Positions 1 to 12,107 of a stretch of 64,000 nucleotides of DNA are shown here, piece after piece (within the stretch, counting starts at the first letter, position 1; every line of letters starts with the position of its first letter). The position numbers and the translations under genes were made by a program. Source of the DNA: Symsagittifera roscoffensis (taxonomy: Eukaryota > Xenacoelomorpha > Acoela > Convolutidae); contig NC_087064.1 of assembly GCF_963678635.1 (NCBI RefSeq), forward strand, positions 84,563,847-84,627,846, given 5' to 3'. A model generated the notes under the pieces. That model was not told the origin of the DNA, did no database searches, and saw only the letters and a program-made list of their open reading frames with translations.

Positions 1-2040
1 ATATTCTCACGCTTATCTCGCTACGATCTCACTCTTTGATCTGTTTAAATCAAGTTCGTTGACGACCTGTTATTCTCACGCTTATCTCGCTACGATCTCA
101 CTCATTGTTCTGTTTAAAAACAAATTCGTTCACGACCTGTTATTCTCACGCTTATCTCGCTACGATCTCACTCTTTGTTCTGTTTAAATCAAGTTCATTG
201 ACGACCTGTTTTTCCCACGCTTATCTCGCTACGATCTCACTCTTTGTTCTGTTTAAAACAAGTTCGTTGACGACCTGTTATTCGCACGCTTATCTCGCTA
301 CGATCTCACTCTTTGTTCTGTTTAAATCAAATTCGTTGACGACCTGTTTTCTTTCACGCTTATCTCGCTACGATCTCACTCTTTGTTCTGTTTAAATCAA
401 GTTCGTTGACGACCTGTTATTCTCACGCTTATCTCGCTACGATCTCATTTTTTGTTCTAATTAAAAACAAGTTTGTTGACGACCTGTTATTCTCACGCTT
501 ATCTCGCTATGATCTCACTCTTTGTTCTGTTCAAATCAAGTTCGTTGACGACCTGTTATTCTCACGCTTATCTCGCTACGATCTCACTCTTTGATCTGTT
601 TAAATCAAGTTCGTTGACGGCCTGTTATTCTCACGCTTATCTCGCTACGATCTCACTCTTTGTTCTGTTTAAAACAAGTTTGTTGACGACCTGTTATTCG
701 CACGCTTATCTCGCTACGATCTCACTCTTTGTTCTGTTTAAATCAAGTTCGTTGGCCACCTGTTTTTTTTTCACGCTTATCTCGTTAGGATCTCACTCTT
801 TGTTCTGTTTAAATCAACTTCGTTGACGACCTGTTTTTCTCACGCTTATCTCGCTACGATCACACTTTTTGTTCTAATTAAAAACAAGTTCGGTGACGAC
901 CTGTTATTCGCACGCTTATCTCGCTACGATCTCACTCTTTGTTCTGTTTAAATCAAGTTCGTTGGCCACCTGTTTTTTTTCACGCTTATCTCGTTACGAT
1001 CTCACTCTTTGTTCTGTTTAAAACAAGTTCGGTGACGACCTGTTATTCGCACGCTTATCTCGCTACGATCTCACTCTTTGTTCTGTTTAAATCAAGTTCG
1101 TTGACCACCTGTTTTTTTTTTCACGCTTATCTCGTTACGATCTCACTCTTTGTTCTGTTTAAATCAACTTCGTTGACGACCTGTTATTCTCACGCTTATC
1201 TCGCTACGATCTCACTCTTTGTTCTGTTCAAATCAAGTTCGTTGGCGACCTGTTATTCTCACGCTTATCTCACTACGATCTCACTCTTTGATCTGTTTAA
1301 ATCAAGTTCGTTGACGACCTGTTATTCTCACGCTTATCTCGCTACGATCTCACTCGTTGTTCTGATTAAATCAAGTTCGTTGACGACCTGATCTCACTCC
1401 TTGTTCTGTTTAAAACCAAATTCGCTCACGACTTGTTAATCTCACGCTTATCTCGCTACGATCTCACTCTTTGTTCTGTTTAAATCAAGTTCGTTGGCGA
1501 CCTGTTATTCTCACGCTTATCTTGTTACGATCTCACTCTTTGTTCTCTTTAAATCAAGTTTGTTAGCGACATGTTATTCTCACGCTTATCTCGCTACGAT
1601 CTCACTCTTTGTTCTGTTTAAATCAAGTTCGTTGACGACCTGTTATTCTCACGCTTATCTCGCTACGATCTCACTCTTTGTTCTGTTGAAATCAAGTTCG
1701 TTGACGACCTGTGATTCGCACGCTTATCTCGCTACGATCTCACTCTTTGTTCTGTTTAAATCAAGTTCATTGACGACCTGTTATTCTCACGCTTATCTCG
1801 CTACGATCTCACTCTTTGTTCTGTTTAAATCAAGTTCGTTGACGACCTGTTATTCTCACGCTTATCTCGCTACGATCTCACTCCTTGTTCTGTTTAAAAA
1901 CAAGTTCGTTCACGACTTGATATTCTCACGCTTATCTCGCTACGATCTCACTCGTTGTTCTGATTAAATCAAGTTCGTTGACGACCTGATCTCACTCCTT
2001 GTTCTGTTTAAAACCAAATTCGCTCACGACCTGTTAATCT
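1..2040 (+). repeat. Mixed monomer segment, left edge
   Basis: About 30 monomers without a clean higher-order period. Types present are the plain 69-bp monomer, the TTTGATCTG variant with an extra GATC (35, 590, 1286), the 70-bp CTAATTAAAAAC variant (from about 460 and 870) and T-run monomers in which GTTATTCTC is replaced by G plus a T tract (about 760, 970, 1110). Two 45-bp truncated monomers sit at junctions near 1390 and 1988. The stretch near 1494-1590 (TTGGCGACC followed by a TTTGTTAGCGAC monomer) looks like a diverged relative of the start of the 761-bp unit that follows. No gene is present. Confidence 0.9.
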
Positions 2041-4376
2041 CACGCTTATCTCGCTACGATCTCACTCTTTGTTCTGTTTAAATCAAGTTCGTTGGCGACC
2101 TGTTATTCTCACGCTTATCTTGCTACGATCTCACTCTTTGTTCTGTTTAAATCAAGTTTGTTAGCGACCTGTTATTCTCACGCTTATCTGGCTACGATCT
2201 CACTCTTTATTCTGTTTAAAACAAGTTCGTTGAGGACCTGTTATTCTCACGCGAATCTCACTACGATCTCATTCTTTGTTCTGTTTAAATCAAGTTCGTT
2301 GAAGACCTGTTATTCTCACGCTTATCTCGCTTCGATCTCACTCTCTGTTCTGTTTAAATCAAGTTCGTTGACGACCTGTTATTCTCACGCTTATCTCATT
2401 ACGATCTCACTTTTTGTTCTAATTAAAAACAAGTTTGTTGACGACCTGTTATTCTCACGCTTATCTCGCTACGATCTCACTCTTTGTTATGTTCAAATCA
2501 AGTTCGTTGACGACCTGATATTCTCACGCTTATCTCGCTACGATATCACTCTTTGATCTGTTTAAATCAAGTTCGTTGACGACCTGTTATTCTCACGCTT
2601 ATCTCGCTACGATCTCACTCCTTGTTCTGTTTAAAAACAAATTCGTTCACGACCTGTTATTCTCACGTTTATCTCGCTACGATCTCACTCTTTGTTCTGT
2701 TTAAATAAAGTTCATTGACGACCTGTTTTTCTCACGCTTATCTCGCTACGATCTCACTCTTTGTTCTGTTTAAAACAAGTTCGGTGACGACCTGTTATTC
2801 GCACGCTTATCTCGCTACGATCTCACTCTTTGTTCTGTTTAAATCAAGTTCGTTGGCGACCTGTTATTCTCACGCTTATCTTGCTACGATCTCACTCTTT
2901 GTTCTGTTTAAATCAAGTTTGTTAGCGACCTGTTATTCTCACGCTTATCTGGCTACGATCTCACTCTTTATTCTGTTTAAAACAAGTTCGTTGAGGACCT
3001 GTTATTCTCACGCGAATCTCACTACGATCTCATTCTTTGTTCTGTTTAAATCAAGTTCGTTGAAGACCTGTTATTCTCACGCTTATCTCGCTTCGATCTC
3101 ACTCTCTGTTCTGTTTAAATCAAGTTCGTTGACGACCTGTTATTCTCACGCTTATCTCATTACGATCTCACTTTTTGTTCTAATTAAAAACAAGTTTGTT
3201 GACGACCTGTTATTCTCACGCTTATCTCGCTACGATCTCACTCTTTGTTATGTTCAAATCAAGTTCGTTGACGACCTGATATTCTCACGCTTATCTCGCT
3301 ACGATATCACTCTTTGATCTGTTTAAATCAAGTTCGTTGACGACCTGTTATTCTCACGCTTATCTCGCTACGATCTCACTCCTTGTTCTGTTTAAAAACA
3401 AATTCGTTCACGACCTGTTATTCTCACGTTTATCTCGCTACGATCTCACTCTTTGTTCTGTTTAAATAAAGTTCATTGACGACCTGTTTTTCTCACGCTT
3501 ATCTCGCTACGATCTCACTCTTTGTTCTGTTTAAAACAAGTTCGGTGACGACCTGTTATTCGCACGCTTATCTCGCTACGATCTCACTCTTTGTTCTGTT
3601 TAAATCAAGTTCGTTGGCGACCTGTTATTCTCACGCTTATCTTGCTACGATCTCACTCTTTGTTCTGTTTAAATCAAGTTTGTTAGCGACCTGTTATTCT
3701 CACGCTTATCTGGCTACGATCTCACTCTTTATTCTGTTTAAAACAAGTTCGTTGAGGACCTGTTATTCTCACGCGAATCTCACTACGATCTCATTCTTTG
3801 TTCTGTTTAAATCAAGTTCGTTGAAGACCTGTTATTCTCACGCTTATCTCGCTTCGATCTCACTCTCTGTTCTGTTTAAATCAAGTTCGTTGACGACCTG
3901 TTATTCTCACGCTTATCTCATTACGATCTCACTTTTTGTTCTAATTAAAAACAAGTTTGTTGACGACCTGTTATTCTCACGCTTATCTCGCTACGATCTC
4001 ACTCTTTGTTATGTTCAAATCAAGTTCGTTGACGACCTGATATTCTCACGCTTATCTCGCTACGATATCACTCTTTGATCTGTTTAAATCAAGTTCGTTG
4101 ACGACCTGTTATTCTCACGCTTATCTCGCTACGATCTCACTCCTTGTTCTGTTTAAAAACAAATTCGTTCACGACCTGTTATTCTCACGTTTATCTCGCT
4201 ACGATCTCACTCTTTGTTCTGTTTAAATAAAGTTCATTGACGACCTGTTTTTCTCACGCTTATCTCGCTACGATCTCACTCTTTGTTCTGTTTAAAACAA
4301 GTTCGGTGACGACCTGTTATTCGCACGCTTATCTCGCTACGATCTCACTCTTTGTTCTGTTTAAATCAAGTTCGTT
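2041..4376 (+). repeat. 761-bp higher-order repeat (11-mer), about 3.1 copies
   Basis: The order of eleven variant monomers repeats at exactly 761 bp. Distinctive members in order are a TTGGCGACC monomer, TTTGTTAGCG, TATCTGGCTAC with TTGAGGACC, CACGCGAATCTC with TTGAAGACC, GCTTCGATC, TCATTACGATC (70 bp), TTATGTTCAAATC, GATATCAC with TTTGATCTG, a CCTTGTTC 70-bp monomer, TTTAAATAAAG, and a TTCGGTGACG monomer. Nine 69-bp plus two 70-bp monomers give 761. Equivalent points fall at 2715, 3476 and 4237. Copies looked identical at every position I compared, including the 158-bp stretch between 2557-2714 and 3318-3475, so the amplification is very recent or is an assembly artefact. The pattern breaks near 4377 at a GGCCATC monomer. 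Confidence 0.93.
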
Positions 4377-5872
4377 GGCCATCTGTTTTTTTTTCACGCT
4401 TATCTCGCTACAATCTCACTCTTTGTTCTGTTTAAATCAAGTTCGTTGACGACCTGTTATTCTCACGCTTATCTCGCTACGATCTCACTCTTTGATCTGT
4501 TTAAATCAAGTTCGTTGACGACCTGTTATTCTCACGCTTATCTCGCTACGATCTCACTCCTTGTTCTGTTTAAAAACAAGTTCGTTGACGACCTGTTATT
4601 CTCACGCTTATCTCGCTACGATCTCACTCTTTGATCTGTTTAAATCAAGTTCGTTGATGACCTGTTATTCTCACGCTTATCTCGCTACGATCTCACTCCT
4701 TGTTCTGTTTAAAAACAAGTTCGTTCACGACCTGTTATTTTCACGCTTATCTCGCTACGATCTAACTCTTTGTTCTGTTTAAATCAAGTTCATTGACGAC
4801 TTGTTATTCTCACGCTTATCTCGCTACGATCTCACTCTTTGTTCTGTTTAAATCAAGTTCGTTGACGACCTGTTATTCTCACGCTTATCTCGCTACGATC
4901 TCACTCTTTGTTCTGTTGAAATCAAGTTCGTTGACGACTTGTGATTCGCACGCTTATCTCGCTACGATCTCACTCTTTGTTCTGTTTAAATCAAGTTCAT
5001 TGACGACCTGTTATTCTCACGCTTATCTCGCTACGATCTCACTCTTTGTTTTGTTGAAATCAAGTTCGTTGACGACCTGTGATTCGCACGCTTATCTCGC
5101 TACGATCTCACCCTTTGTTCTGTTTAAATCAAATTCGTTGACGACCTGTTTTTTTTTTTCACGCTTATCACGCTACGATCTCACTCTCTGTTCTGTTTAA
5201 ATCAAGTTCGTTGACGACCTGTTATTCTCACGTTTATCTCGCTACGATCTCACTTTTTGTTCTAATTAAAAACAAGTTTGTTGACGACCTGTTATTCTCA
5301 CGCTTATCTCGCTACGATCTCATTCTTTGTTCTGTTCAAATCAATTTCGTTGACGACCTGATATTCTCACGCTTATCTCGCTACGATCTCACTCTTTGAT
5401 CTCTTTAAATCAAGTTCGTTGACGACCTGTTATTCTCACGCTTATCTCGCTACGATCTCACTCCTTGTTCTGTTTAAAAACAAATTCGTTCACGACCTGT
5501 TATTCTCGCGCTTATCTCGCTACGATCTCACTCTTTGCTCTGTTTAAATCAAGTTCATTGACGACCTGTTTTTCTCACGCTTATCTCGCTACGATCTCAC
5601 TCTTTGTTCTGTTTAAAACAAGTTCGGTGACGACCTGTTATTCGCACGCTTATCTCGCTACGATCTCACTCTTTGTTCTGTTTAAATCAAGTTCACTGGC
5701 CACCTGTTTTTTTTCACGCTTATCTCGTTACGGTCTCACTCTTTGTTCTGTTTAAATCAACTTCGTTGACGACCTGTTATTCTCACGCTTATCTCGCTAC
5801 GATCTCACTCTTTGTTCTGTTTAAATCAAGTTCACTGGCCACCTGTTTTTTTTCACGCTTATCTCGTTACGG
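4377..5872 (+). repeat. Mixed monomer segment with local dimers
   Basis: T-run monomers (about 4385, 5148, 5705, 5845) alternate with TTTGATCTG monomers, CCTTGTTC 70-bp monomers and CTGTTGAAATC monomers that carry CTGTGATTCGCAC (about 4945, 5085). A 139-bp dimer is tandemly duplicated around 5673-5880: the rare junction TTCACTGGCCACC followed by a T run and TCGTTACGGTCTC appears twice, 139 bp apart. No gene or non-satellite sequence was seen. Confidence 0.88.
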
Positions 5873-7093
5873 TCTCACTCTTTGTTCTGTTCAAATCAAG
5901 TTCGTTGGCGACCTGTTATTCTCACGCTTATCTCATTACGATCTCACTCTTTGATCTGTTTAAATCAAGTTCGTTGACGACCTGTTATTCTCACGCTTAT
6001 CTCGCTACGATCTCACTCCTTGTTCTGTTTAAAAACAAGTTCGTTCACGACTTGTTATTCTCACGCTTATCTCGCTACGATCTCACTCGTTGTTCTGATT
6101 AAATCAAGTTCGTTGACGACCTGATCTCACTCCTTGTTCTGTTTAAAACCAAATTCGTTCACGACCTGTTAATCTCACGCTTATCTCGCTACGATCTCAC
6201 TCTTTGTTCTGTTTAAATCAAGTTCGTTGGCGACCTGTTATTCTCACGCTTATCTTGCTACGATCTCACTCTTTGTTCTGTTTAAATCAAGTTTGTTAGC
6301 GACCTGTTATTCTCACGCTTATCTGGCTACGATCTCGCTCTTTATTCTGTTTAAAACAAGTTCGTTGAGGACCTGTTATTCTGACGCGAATCTCAATACG
6401 ATCTCATTCTTTGTTCTGTTTAAATCAACTTCGTTGACGACCTGTTATTCTCACGCTTATCTCGCTACGATCACACTTTTTGTTCTAATTAAAAACAAGT
6501 TTGTTGACGACCTGTTATTCTCACGCTTATCTCGCTACGATCTCACTCTTTGTTCTGTTCAAATCAAGTTTGTTGGCGACCTGTTATTCTCACGCTTATC
6601 TCATTACGATCTCACTCTTTGATCTGTTTAAATCAAGTTCGTTGACGACCTGTTATTCTCACGCTTATCTCGCTACGATCTCACTCCTTGTTCTGTTTAA
6701 AAACAAGTTCGTTCACGACTTGTTATTCTCACGCTTATCTCGCTACGATCTCACTCGTTGTTCTGATTAAATCAAGTTCGTTGACGACCTGATCTCACTC
6801 CTTGTTCTGTTTAAAACCAAATTCGTTCACGACCTGTTAATCTCACGCTTATCTCGCTACGATCTCACTCTTTGTTCTGTTTAAATCAAGTTCGTTGGCG
6901 ACCTGTTATTCTCACGCTTATCTTGCTACGATCTCACTCTTTGTTCTGTTTAAATCAAGTTTGTTAGCGACCTGTTATTCTCACGCTTATCTGGCTACGA
7001 TCTCGCTCTTTATTCTGTTTAAAACAAGTTCGTTGAGGACCTGTTATTCTGACGCGAATCTCAATACGATCTCATTCTTTGTTCTGTTTAAAT
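5873..7093 (+). repeat. 668-bp tandem duplication containing truncated monomers
   Basis: Positions 5873-6425 recur at 6541-7093, an offset of 668 bp, with only scattered substitutions (for example TTCGTTGGCG versus TTTGTTGGCG). Each copy carries the linked trio of a CTCGTTGTTCTGATTAAATC monomer, a 45-bp truncated monomer (junctions near 6122 and 6790) and a TTAATCTCACGC monomer. Each then continues through TTTGTTAGCG, TATCTGGCTAC and GACGCGAATCTCAATACG monomers. The first copy leaves the pattern near 6426 at TCAACTTCG. Confidence 0.88.
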
Positions 7094-8170
7094 CAAGTTC
7101 TTTGAAGACCTGTTATTCTCATGCTTATCTCGCTTCGATCTCACTCTTTGTTATGTTTAACTCAAGTCCGTTGACGAACTGTTATTCTCACGCTTATCTC
7201 GCTACGATCTCACTCTCTGTTCTGTTTAAATCAAGTTCGTTGACGACCTGTTATTCTCACGCTTATCTCATTACGATCTCACTTTTTGTTCTAATTAAAA
7301 ACAAGTTTTTTGACGACCTGTTATTCGCACGCTTATCTCGCTACGATCTCACTCTTTGTTATGTTCAAATCAAGTTCGTTGACGACCTGATATTCTCACG
7401 CTTATCTCGCTACGATATCACTCTTTGATCTGTTTAAATCAAGTTCGTTGACGACCTGTTATTCTCACGCTTATCTCGCTACGATCTCACTCCTTGTTCT
7501 GTTTAAAAACAAATTCGTTCACGACCTGTTATTCTCACGTTTATCTCGCTACGATCTCACTCTTTGTTCTGTTTAAATAAAGTTCATTGACGACCTGTTT
7601 TTCTCACGCTTATCTCGCTACGATCTCACTCTTTGTTCTGTTTAAAACAAGTTCGGTGACGACCTGTTATTCGCACGCTTATCTCGCTACGATCTCACTC
7701 TTTGTTCTGTTTAAATCAAGTTCGTTGGCCATCTGTTTTTTTTCACGCTTATCTCGCTACGATATCACTCTTTGTTCTGTTTAAATCAAGTTCGTTGACG
7801 ACCTGTTATTCTCACGCTTATCTCGCTACGATCTCACTCTTTGATCTGTTTAAATCAAGTTCGTTGACAACCTGTTATTCTCACGCTTATCTCGCTACGA
7901 TCTCACTCCTTGTTCTGTTTAAAAACAAGTTCGTTGACGACCTGTTATTCTCACGCTTATCTCGCTACGATCTCACTCTTTGATCTGTTTAAATCAAGTT
8001 CGTTGACGACCTGTTATTCTCACGCTTATCTCGCTACGATCTCACTCCTTGTTCTGTTTAAAAACAAGTTCGTTCACGACCTGTTATTTTCACGCTTATC
8101 TCGCTACGATCTAACTCTTTGTTCTGTTTAAATCAAGTTCATTGACGACCTGTTATTCTCACGCTTATCT
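7094..8170 (+). repeat. Diverged copy of the 3.8-4.8 kb block
   Basis: The monomer order follows that of about 3.74-4.82 kb at an offset near 3350 bp. It includes the TCATTACGATC monomer, TTATGTTCAAATC, GATATCACTC with TTTGATCTG, CACGTTTATC with TTTAAATAAAG, TTCGGTGACG and TTGGCCATC followed by a T run. One extra member (TTTAACTCAAGTCCG with GACGAACTG near 7160) is absent from the 761-bp unit. Part of the same block recurs again near 9.35-9.95 kb at an offset of 2255 bp. It marks an older, larger duplication predating the exact 761-bp amplification. Confidence 0.8.
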
Positions 8171-9060
8171 CGCTACGATCTCACTCTTTGTTCTGTTTAA
8201 ATCAAGTTCGTTGACGACCTGTTTTTTTAAGGCTTATCTCGCTACGATCTCACTCGTTGTTCTGATTAAATCAAGTTCGTTGACGACCTGATCTCACTCC
8301 TTGTTCTGTTTAAAACCAAATTCGTTCACGACCTGTTAATCTCACGCTTATCTCGCTACGATCTCACTCCTTGTTCTGTTTAAAAACAAGTTCGTTCACG
8401 ACCTGTTATTTTCACGCTTATCTCGCTACGATCTAACTCTTTGTTCTGTTTAAATCAAGTTCATTGACGACCTGTTATTCTCACGCTTATCTCGCTACGA
8501 TCTCACTCTTTGTTCTGTTTAAATCAAGTTCGTTGACGACCTGTTTTTTTAAGGCTTATCTCGCTACGATCTCACTCGTTGTTCTGATTAAATCAAGTTC
8601 GTTGACGACCTGATCTCACTCCTTGTTCTGTTTAAAACCAAATTCGTTCACGACCTGTTAATCTCACGCTTATCTCGCTACGATCTCACTCTTTGTTCTG
8701 TTTAAATCAAGTTCGTTGACGACCTGTTTTTTTAAGGCTTATCTCGCTACGATCTCACTCGTTGTTCTGATTAAATCAAGTTCGTTGACGACCTGATCTC
8801 ACTCCTTGTTCTGTTTAAAACCAAATTCGTTCACGACCTGTTAATCTCACGCTTATCTCGCTACGATCTCACTCTTTGTTCTGTTTAAATCAAGTTCGTT
8901 GACGACCTGTTTTTTAAGGCTTACCTCGCTACGATCTCACTCGTTGTTCTGATTAAATCAAGTTCGTTGACGACCTGATCTCACTCCTTGTTCTGTTTAA
9001 AACCAAATTCGTTCACGACCTGTTAATCTCACGCTTATCTCGCTACGATCTCACTCTTTG
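8171..9060 (+). repeat. About 183-bp three-monomer HOR with a 45-bp truncated monomer
   Basis: A unit of one T-run monomer with AAGGCTTA(T/C)CTCGC in place of the usual CACGCTTATC, one CTCGTTGTTCTGATTAAATC monomer and one 45-bp truncated monomer followed by TTAATCTCACGC is repeated. The AAGG marker starts at 8229, 8551, 8734 and 8916, giving spacings of 322, 183 and 182 bp. The sum 69+69+45 explains 183. The 182 comes from a T run one base shorter. The 322 is one unit plus a 139-bp dimer. A single further AAGG monomer occurs at 12151. Confidence 0.9.
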
Positions 9061-9960
9061 TTCTGTTTAAATCAAGTTCGTTGGCGACCTGTTATTCTCA
9101 CGCTTATCTCACTACGATCTCATTCTTTGTTCTGTTTAAATCAAGTTCGTTGAATACCTGTTATTCTCACGCTTATCTCGCTTCGATCTCACTCTTTGTT
9201 ATGTTTAAATCAAGTTTGTTAGCGACCTGTTATTTTCACGCTTATCTGGCTACGATCTCACTCTTTATTCTGTTTAAAACAAGTTCGTTGAGGACCTGTT
9301 ATTCTCACGCGAATCTCACTACGATCTCATTCTTTGTTCTGTTTAAATCAAGTTCGTTGAATACCTGTTATTCTCACGCTTATCTCGCTTCGATCTCACT
9401 CTTTGTTATGTTTAACTCAAGTCCGTTGACGAACTGTTATTCTCACGCTTATCTCGCTACGATCTCACTCTCTGTTCTGTTTAAATCAAGTTCGTTGACG
9501 ACCTGTTATTCTCACGCTTATCTCATTACGATCTCACTTTTTGTTCTAATTAAAAACAAGTTTTTTGACGACCTGTTATTCTCACGCTTATCTCGCTACG
9601 ATCTCACTCTTTGTTATGTTCAAATCAAGTTCGTTGACGACCTGATATTCTCACGCTTATCTCGCTACGATATCACTCTTTGATCTGTTTAAATCAAGTT
9701 CGTTGACGACCTGTTTTTCTCACGCTTATCTCGCTACGATCTCACTCCTTGTTCTGTTTAAAAACAAATTCGTTCACGACCTGTTATTCTCACGTTTATC
9801 TCGCTACGATCTCACTCTTTGTTCTGTTTAAATAAAGTTCATTGACGACCTGTTTTTCTCACGCTTATCTCGCTACGATCTCACTCTTTGTTCTGTTTAA
9901 AACAAGTTCGGTGACGACCTGTTATTCGCACGCTTATCTCGCTATGATCTCACTCTTTGA
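9061..9960 (+). repeat. Relative of the 7.1-7.7 kb block with a 207-bp internal duplication
   Basis: From about 9350 the order matches 7.1-7.7 kb at an offset of 2255 bp (TTTAACTCAAGTCCG monomer, TCATTACG monomer with AAGTTTTTTGACG, GATATCAC, TTTAAATAAAG, TTCGGTGACG). Just upstream a rare TTGAATACCTG monomer occurs twice, at 9150 and 9357, 207 bp or three monomers apart. That indicates a local three-monomer duplication. Confidence 0.8.
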
Positions 9961-11334
9961 TCTGTTTAAATCAAGTTCGTTGACGACCTGTTATTCTCAC
10001 GCTTATCTCGCTACGATCTCACTCCTTGTTCTGTTTAAAAACAAGTTCGTTGACGACCTGTTATTCTCACGCTTATCTCGCTACGATCTCACTCTTTGTT
10101 CTGTTTAAATCAAGTTCGTTGGCCATCTGTTTTTTTTTCACGCTTATCTCGCTACGATCTCACTCTTTGGTCTGTTTAAATCAAGTTCATTGACGACCTG
10201 TTATTCTCACGCTTATCTCGCTACGATCTCACTCTTTGTTCTGTTTAAATAAAGTTCATTGACGATCTGTTTTTCTCACGCTTATCTCGCTACGATCTCA
10301 CTCTTTGTTCTGTTTAAAACAAGTTCGGTGACGACCTGTTATTCGCACGCTTATCTCGCTACGATCTCACTCTTTGTTCTGTTTAAATAAAGTTCATTGA
10401 CGACCTGTTTTTCTCACGCTTATCTCGCTACGATCTCACTCTTTGTTCTGTTTAAAACAAGTTCGGTGACGACCTGTTATTCGCACGCTTATCTCGCTAC
10501 GATCTCACTCTTTGATCTGTTTAAATCAAGTTCGTTGACGACCTGTTATTCTCACGCTTATCTCGCTACGATCTCACTCTTTGATCTGTTTAAATCAAGT
10601 TCGTTGACGACCTGTTATTCTCACGCTTATCTCGCTACGATCTCACTCCTTGTTCTGTTTAAAAACAAGTTCGTTGACGACCTGTTATTCTCACGCTTAT
10701 CTCGCTACGATATCACTCTTTGTTCTGTTTAAATCAAGTTCGTTGGCCATCTGTTTTTTTTTCACGCTTATCTCGCTACGATCTCACTCTTTCGTCTGTT
10801 TAAATCAAGTTCGTTGACGACCTGTTATTCTCACGCTTATCTCGCTACGATCTCACTCTTTGATCTGTTTAAATCAAGTTCGTTGACGACCTGTTATTCT
10901 CACGCTTATCTCGCTACGATCTCACTCCTTGTTCTGTTTAAAAACAAGTTCGTTGACGACCTGTTATTCTCACGCTTATCTCGCTACGATCTCACTCTTT
11001 GATCTGTTTAAATCAAGTTCGTTGACGACCTGTTATTCTCACGCTTATCTCGCTACGATCTCACTCCTTGTTCTGTTTAAAAACAAGTTCGTTCACGACC
11101 TGTTATTTTCACGCTTATCTCGCTACGATCTCACTCTTTGTTCTGTTTAAATCAAGTTCGTTGGCCATCTGTTTTTTTTCACGCTTATCTCGCTACGATC
11201 TCACTCTTTGGTCTGTTTAAATCAAGTTCGTTGACGACCTGTTATTCTCACGCTTATCTCGCTACGATCTCACTCTTTGATCTGTTTAAATCAAGTTCGT
11301 TGACGACCTGTTATTCTCACGCTTATCTCGCTAC
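9961..11334 (+). repeat. Segment rich in TTTGATCTG monomers and 139-bp dimers
   Basis: TTTGATCTG 69-bp monomers and CCTTGTTCTG 70-bp monomers alternate, giving dimers near 139 bp, interrupted by T-run monomers with TTGGCCATC (about 10120, 10745, 11165). The pair TTTAAATAAAG plus TTCGGTGACG appears near 10250-10330 and again near 10386-10470. One monomer reads TTTCGTCTG (10791) and others TTTGGTCTG (about 10167, 11208). No sharp period spans the whole segment. Confidence 0.82.
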
Positions 11335-12107
11335 GATCTCACTCTTTGATCTGTTTAAATCAAGTTCGTTGACGACCTGTTATTCTCACGCTTATCTCGC
11401 TACGATCTCACTCCTTGTTCTGTTTAAAAACAAGTTCGTTCACGACCTGTTATTTTCACGCTTATCTCGCTACGATCTAACTCTTTGTTCTGTTTAAATC
11501 AAGTTCATTGACGACCTGTTATTCTCACGCTTATCTCGCTACGATCTCACTCCTTGTTCTGTTTAAAAACAAGTTCGTTCACGACCTGTTATTTTCACGC
11601 TTATCTCGCTACGATCTCACTCTTTGATCTGTTTAAATCAAGTTCGTTGACGACCTGTTATTCTCACGCTTATCTCGCTACGATCTCACTCCTTGTTCTG
11701 TTTAAAAACAAGTTCGTTCACGGTCTGTTATTTTCACGCTTATCTCGCTACGATCTAACTCTTTGTTCTGTTTAAATCAAGTTCATTGACGACCTGTTAT
11801 TCTCACGCTTATCTCGCTACGATCTCACTCCTTGTTCTGTTTAAAAACAAGTTCGTTCACGACCTGTTATTTTCACGCTTATCTCGCTACGATCTCACTC
11901 TTTGATCTGTTTAAATCAAGTTCGTTGACGACCTGTTATTCTCACGCTTATCTCGCTACGATCTCACTCCTTGTTCTGTTTAAAAACAAGTTCGTTCACG
12001 ACCTGTTATTTTCACGCTTATCTCGCTACGATCTAACTCTTTGTTCTGTTTAAATCAAGTTCATTGACGACCTGTTATTCTCACGCTTATCTCGCTACGA
12101 TCTCACT
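11335..12107 (+). repeat. 278-bp higher-order repeat (4-mer), about 2.8 copies
   Basis: Four monomers repeat every 278 bp (two of 69 and two of 70 bp): TTTGATCTG, CCTTGTTCTG with TTCGTTCACG, a TTATTTTCACGC monomer with GATCTAACTC, and a TTCATTGACG-linked CCTTGTTCTG monomer. Equivalent GATCTCACTCTTTGATC points lie at 11335 and 11613, with a third near 11891. Copies differ by few bases, for example CACGGTCTG near 11720. The pattern ends near 12108, where CTCTTTG replaces CTCCTTG. Confidence 0.9.

Noticed and set aside
760-770. T-run monomers as RNA polymerase III terminators
   Set aside because: T tracts of seven or more occur in many monomers of the left zone, but no internal A/B box promoter accompanies them. 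They look like slippage in the TTATTCTC block.
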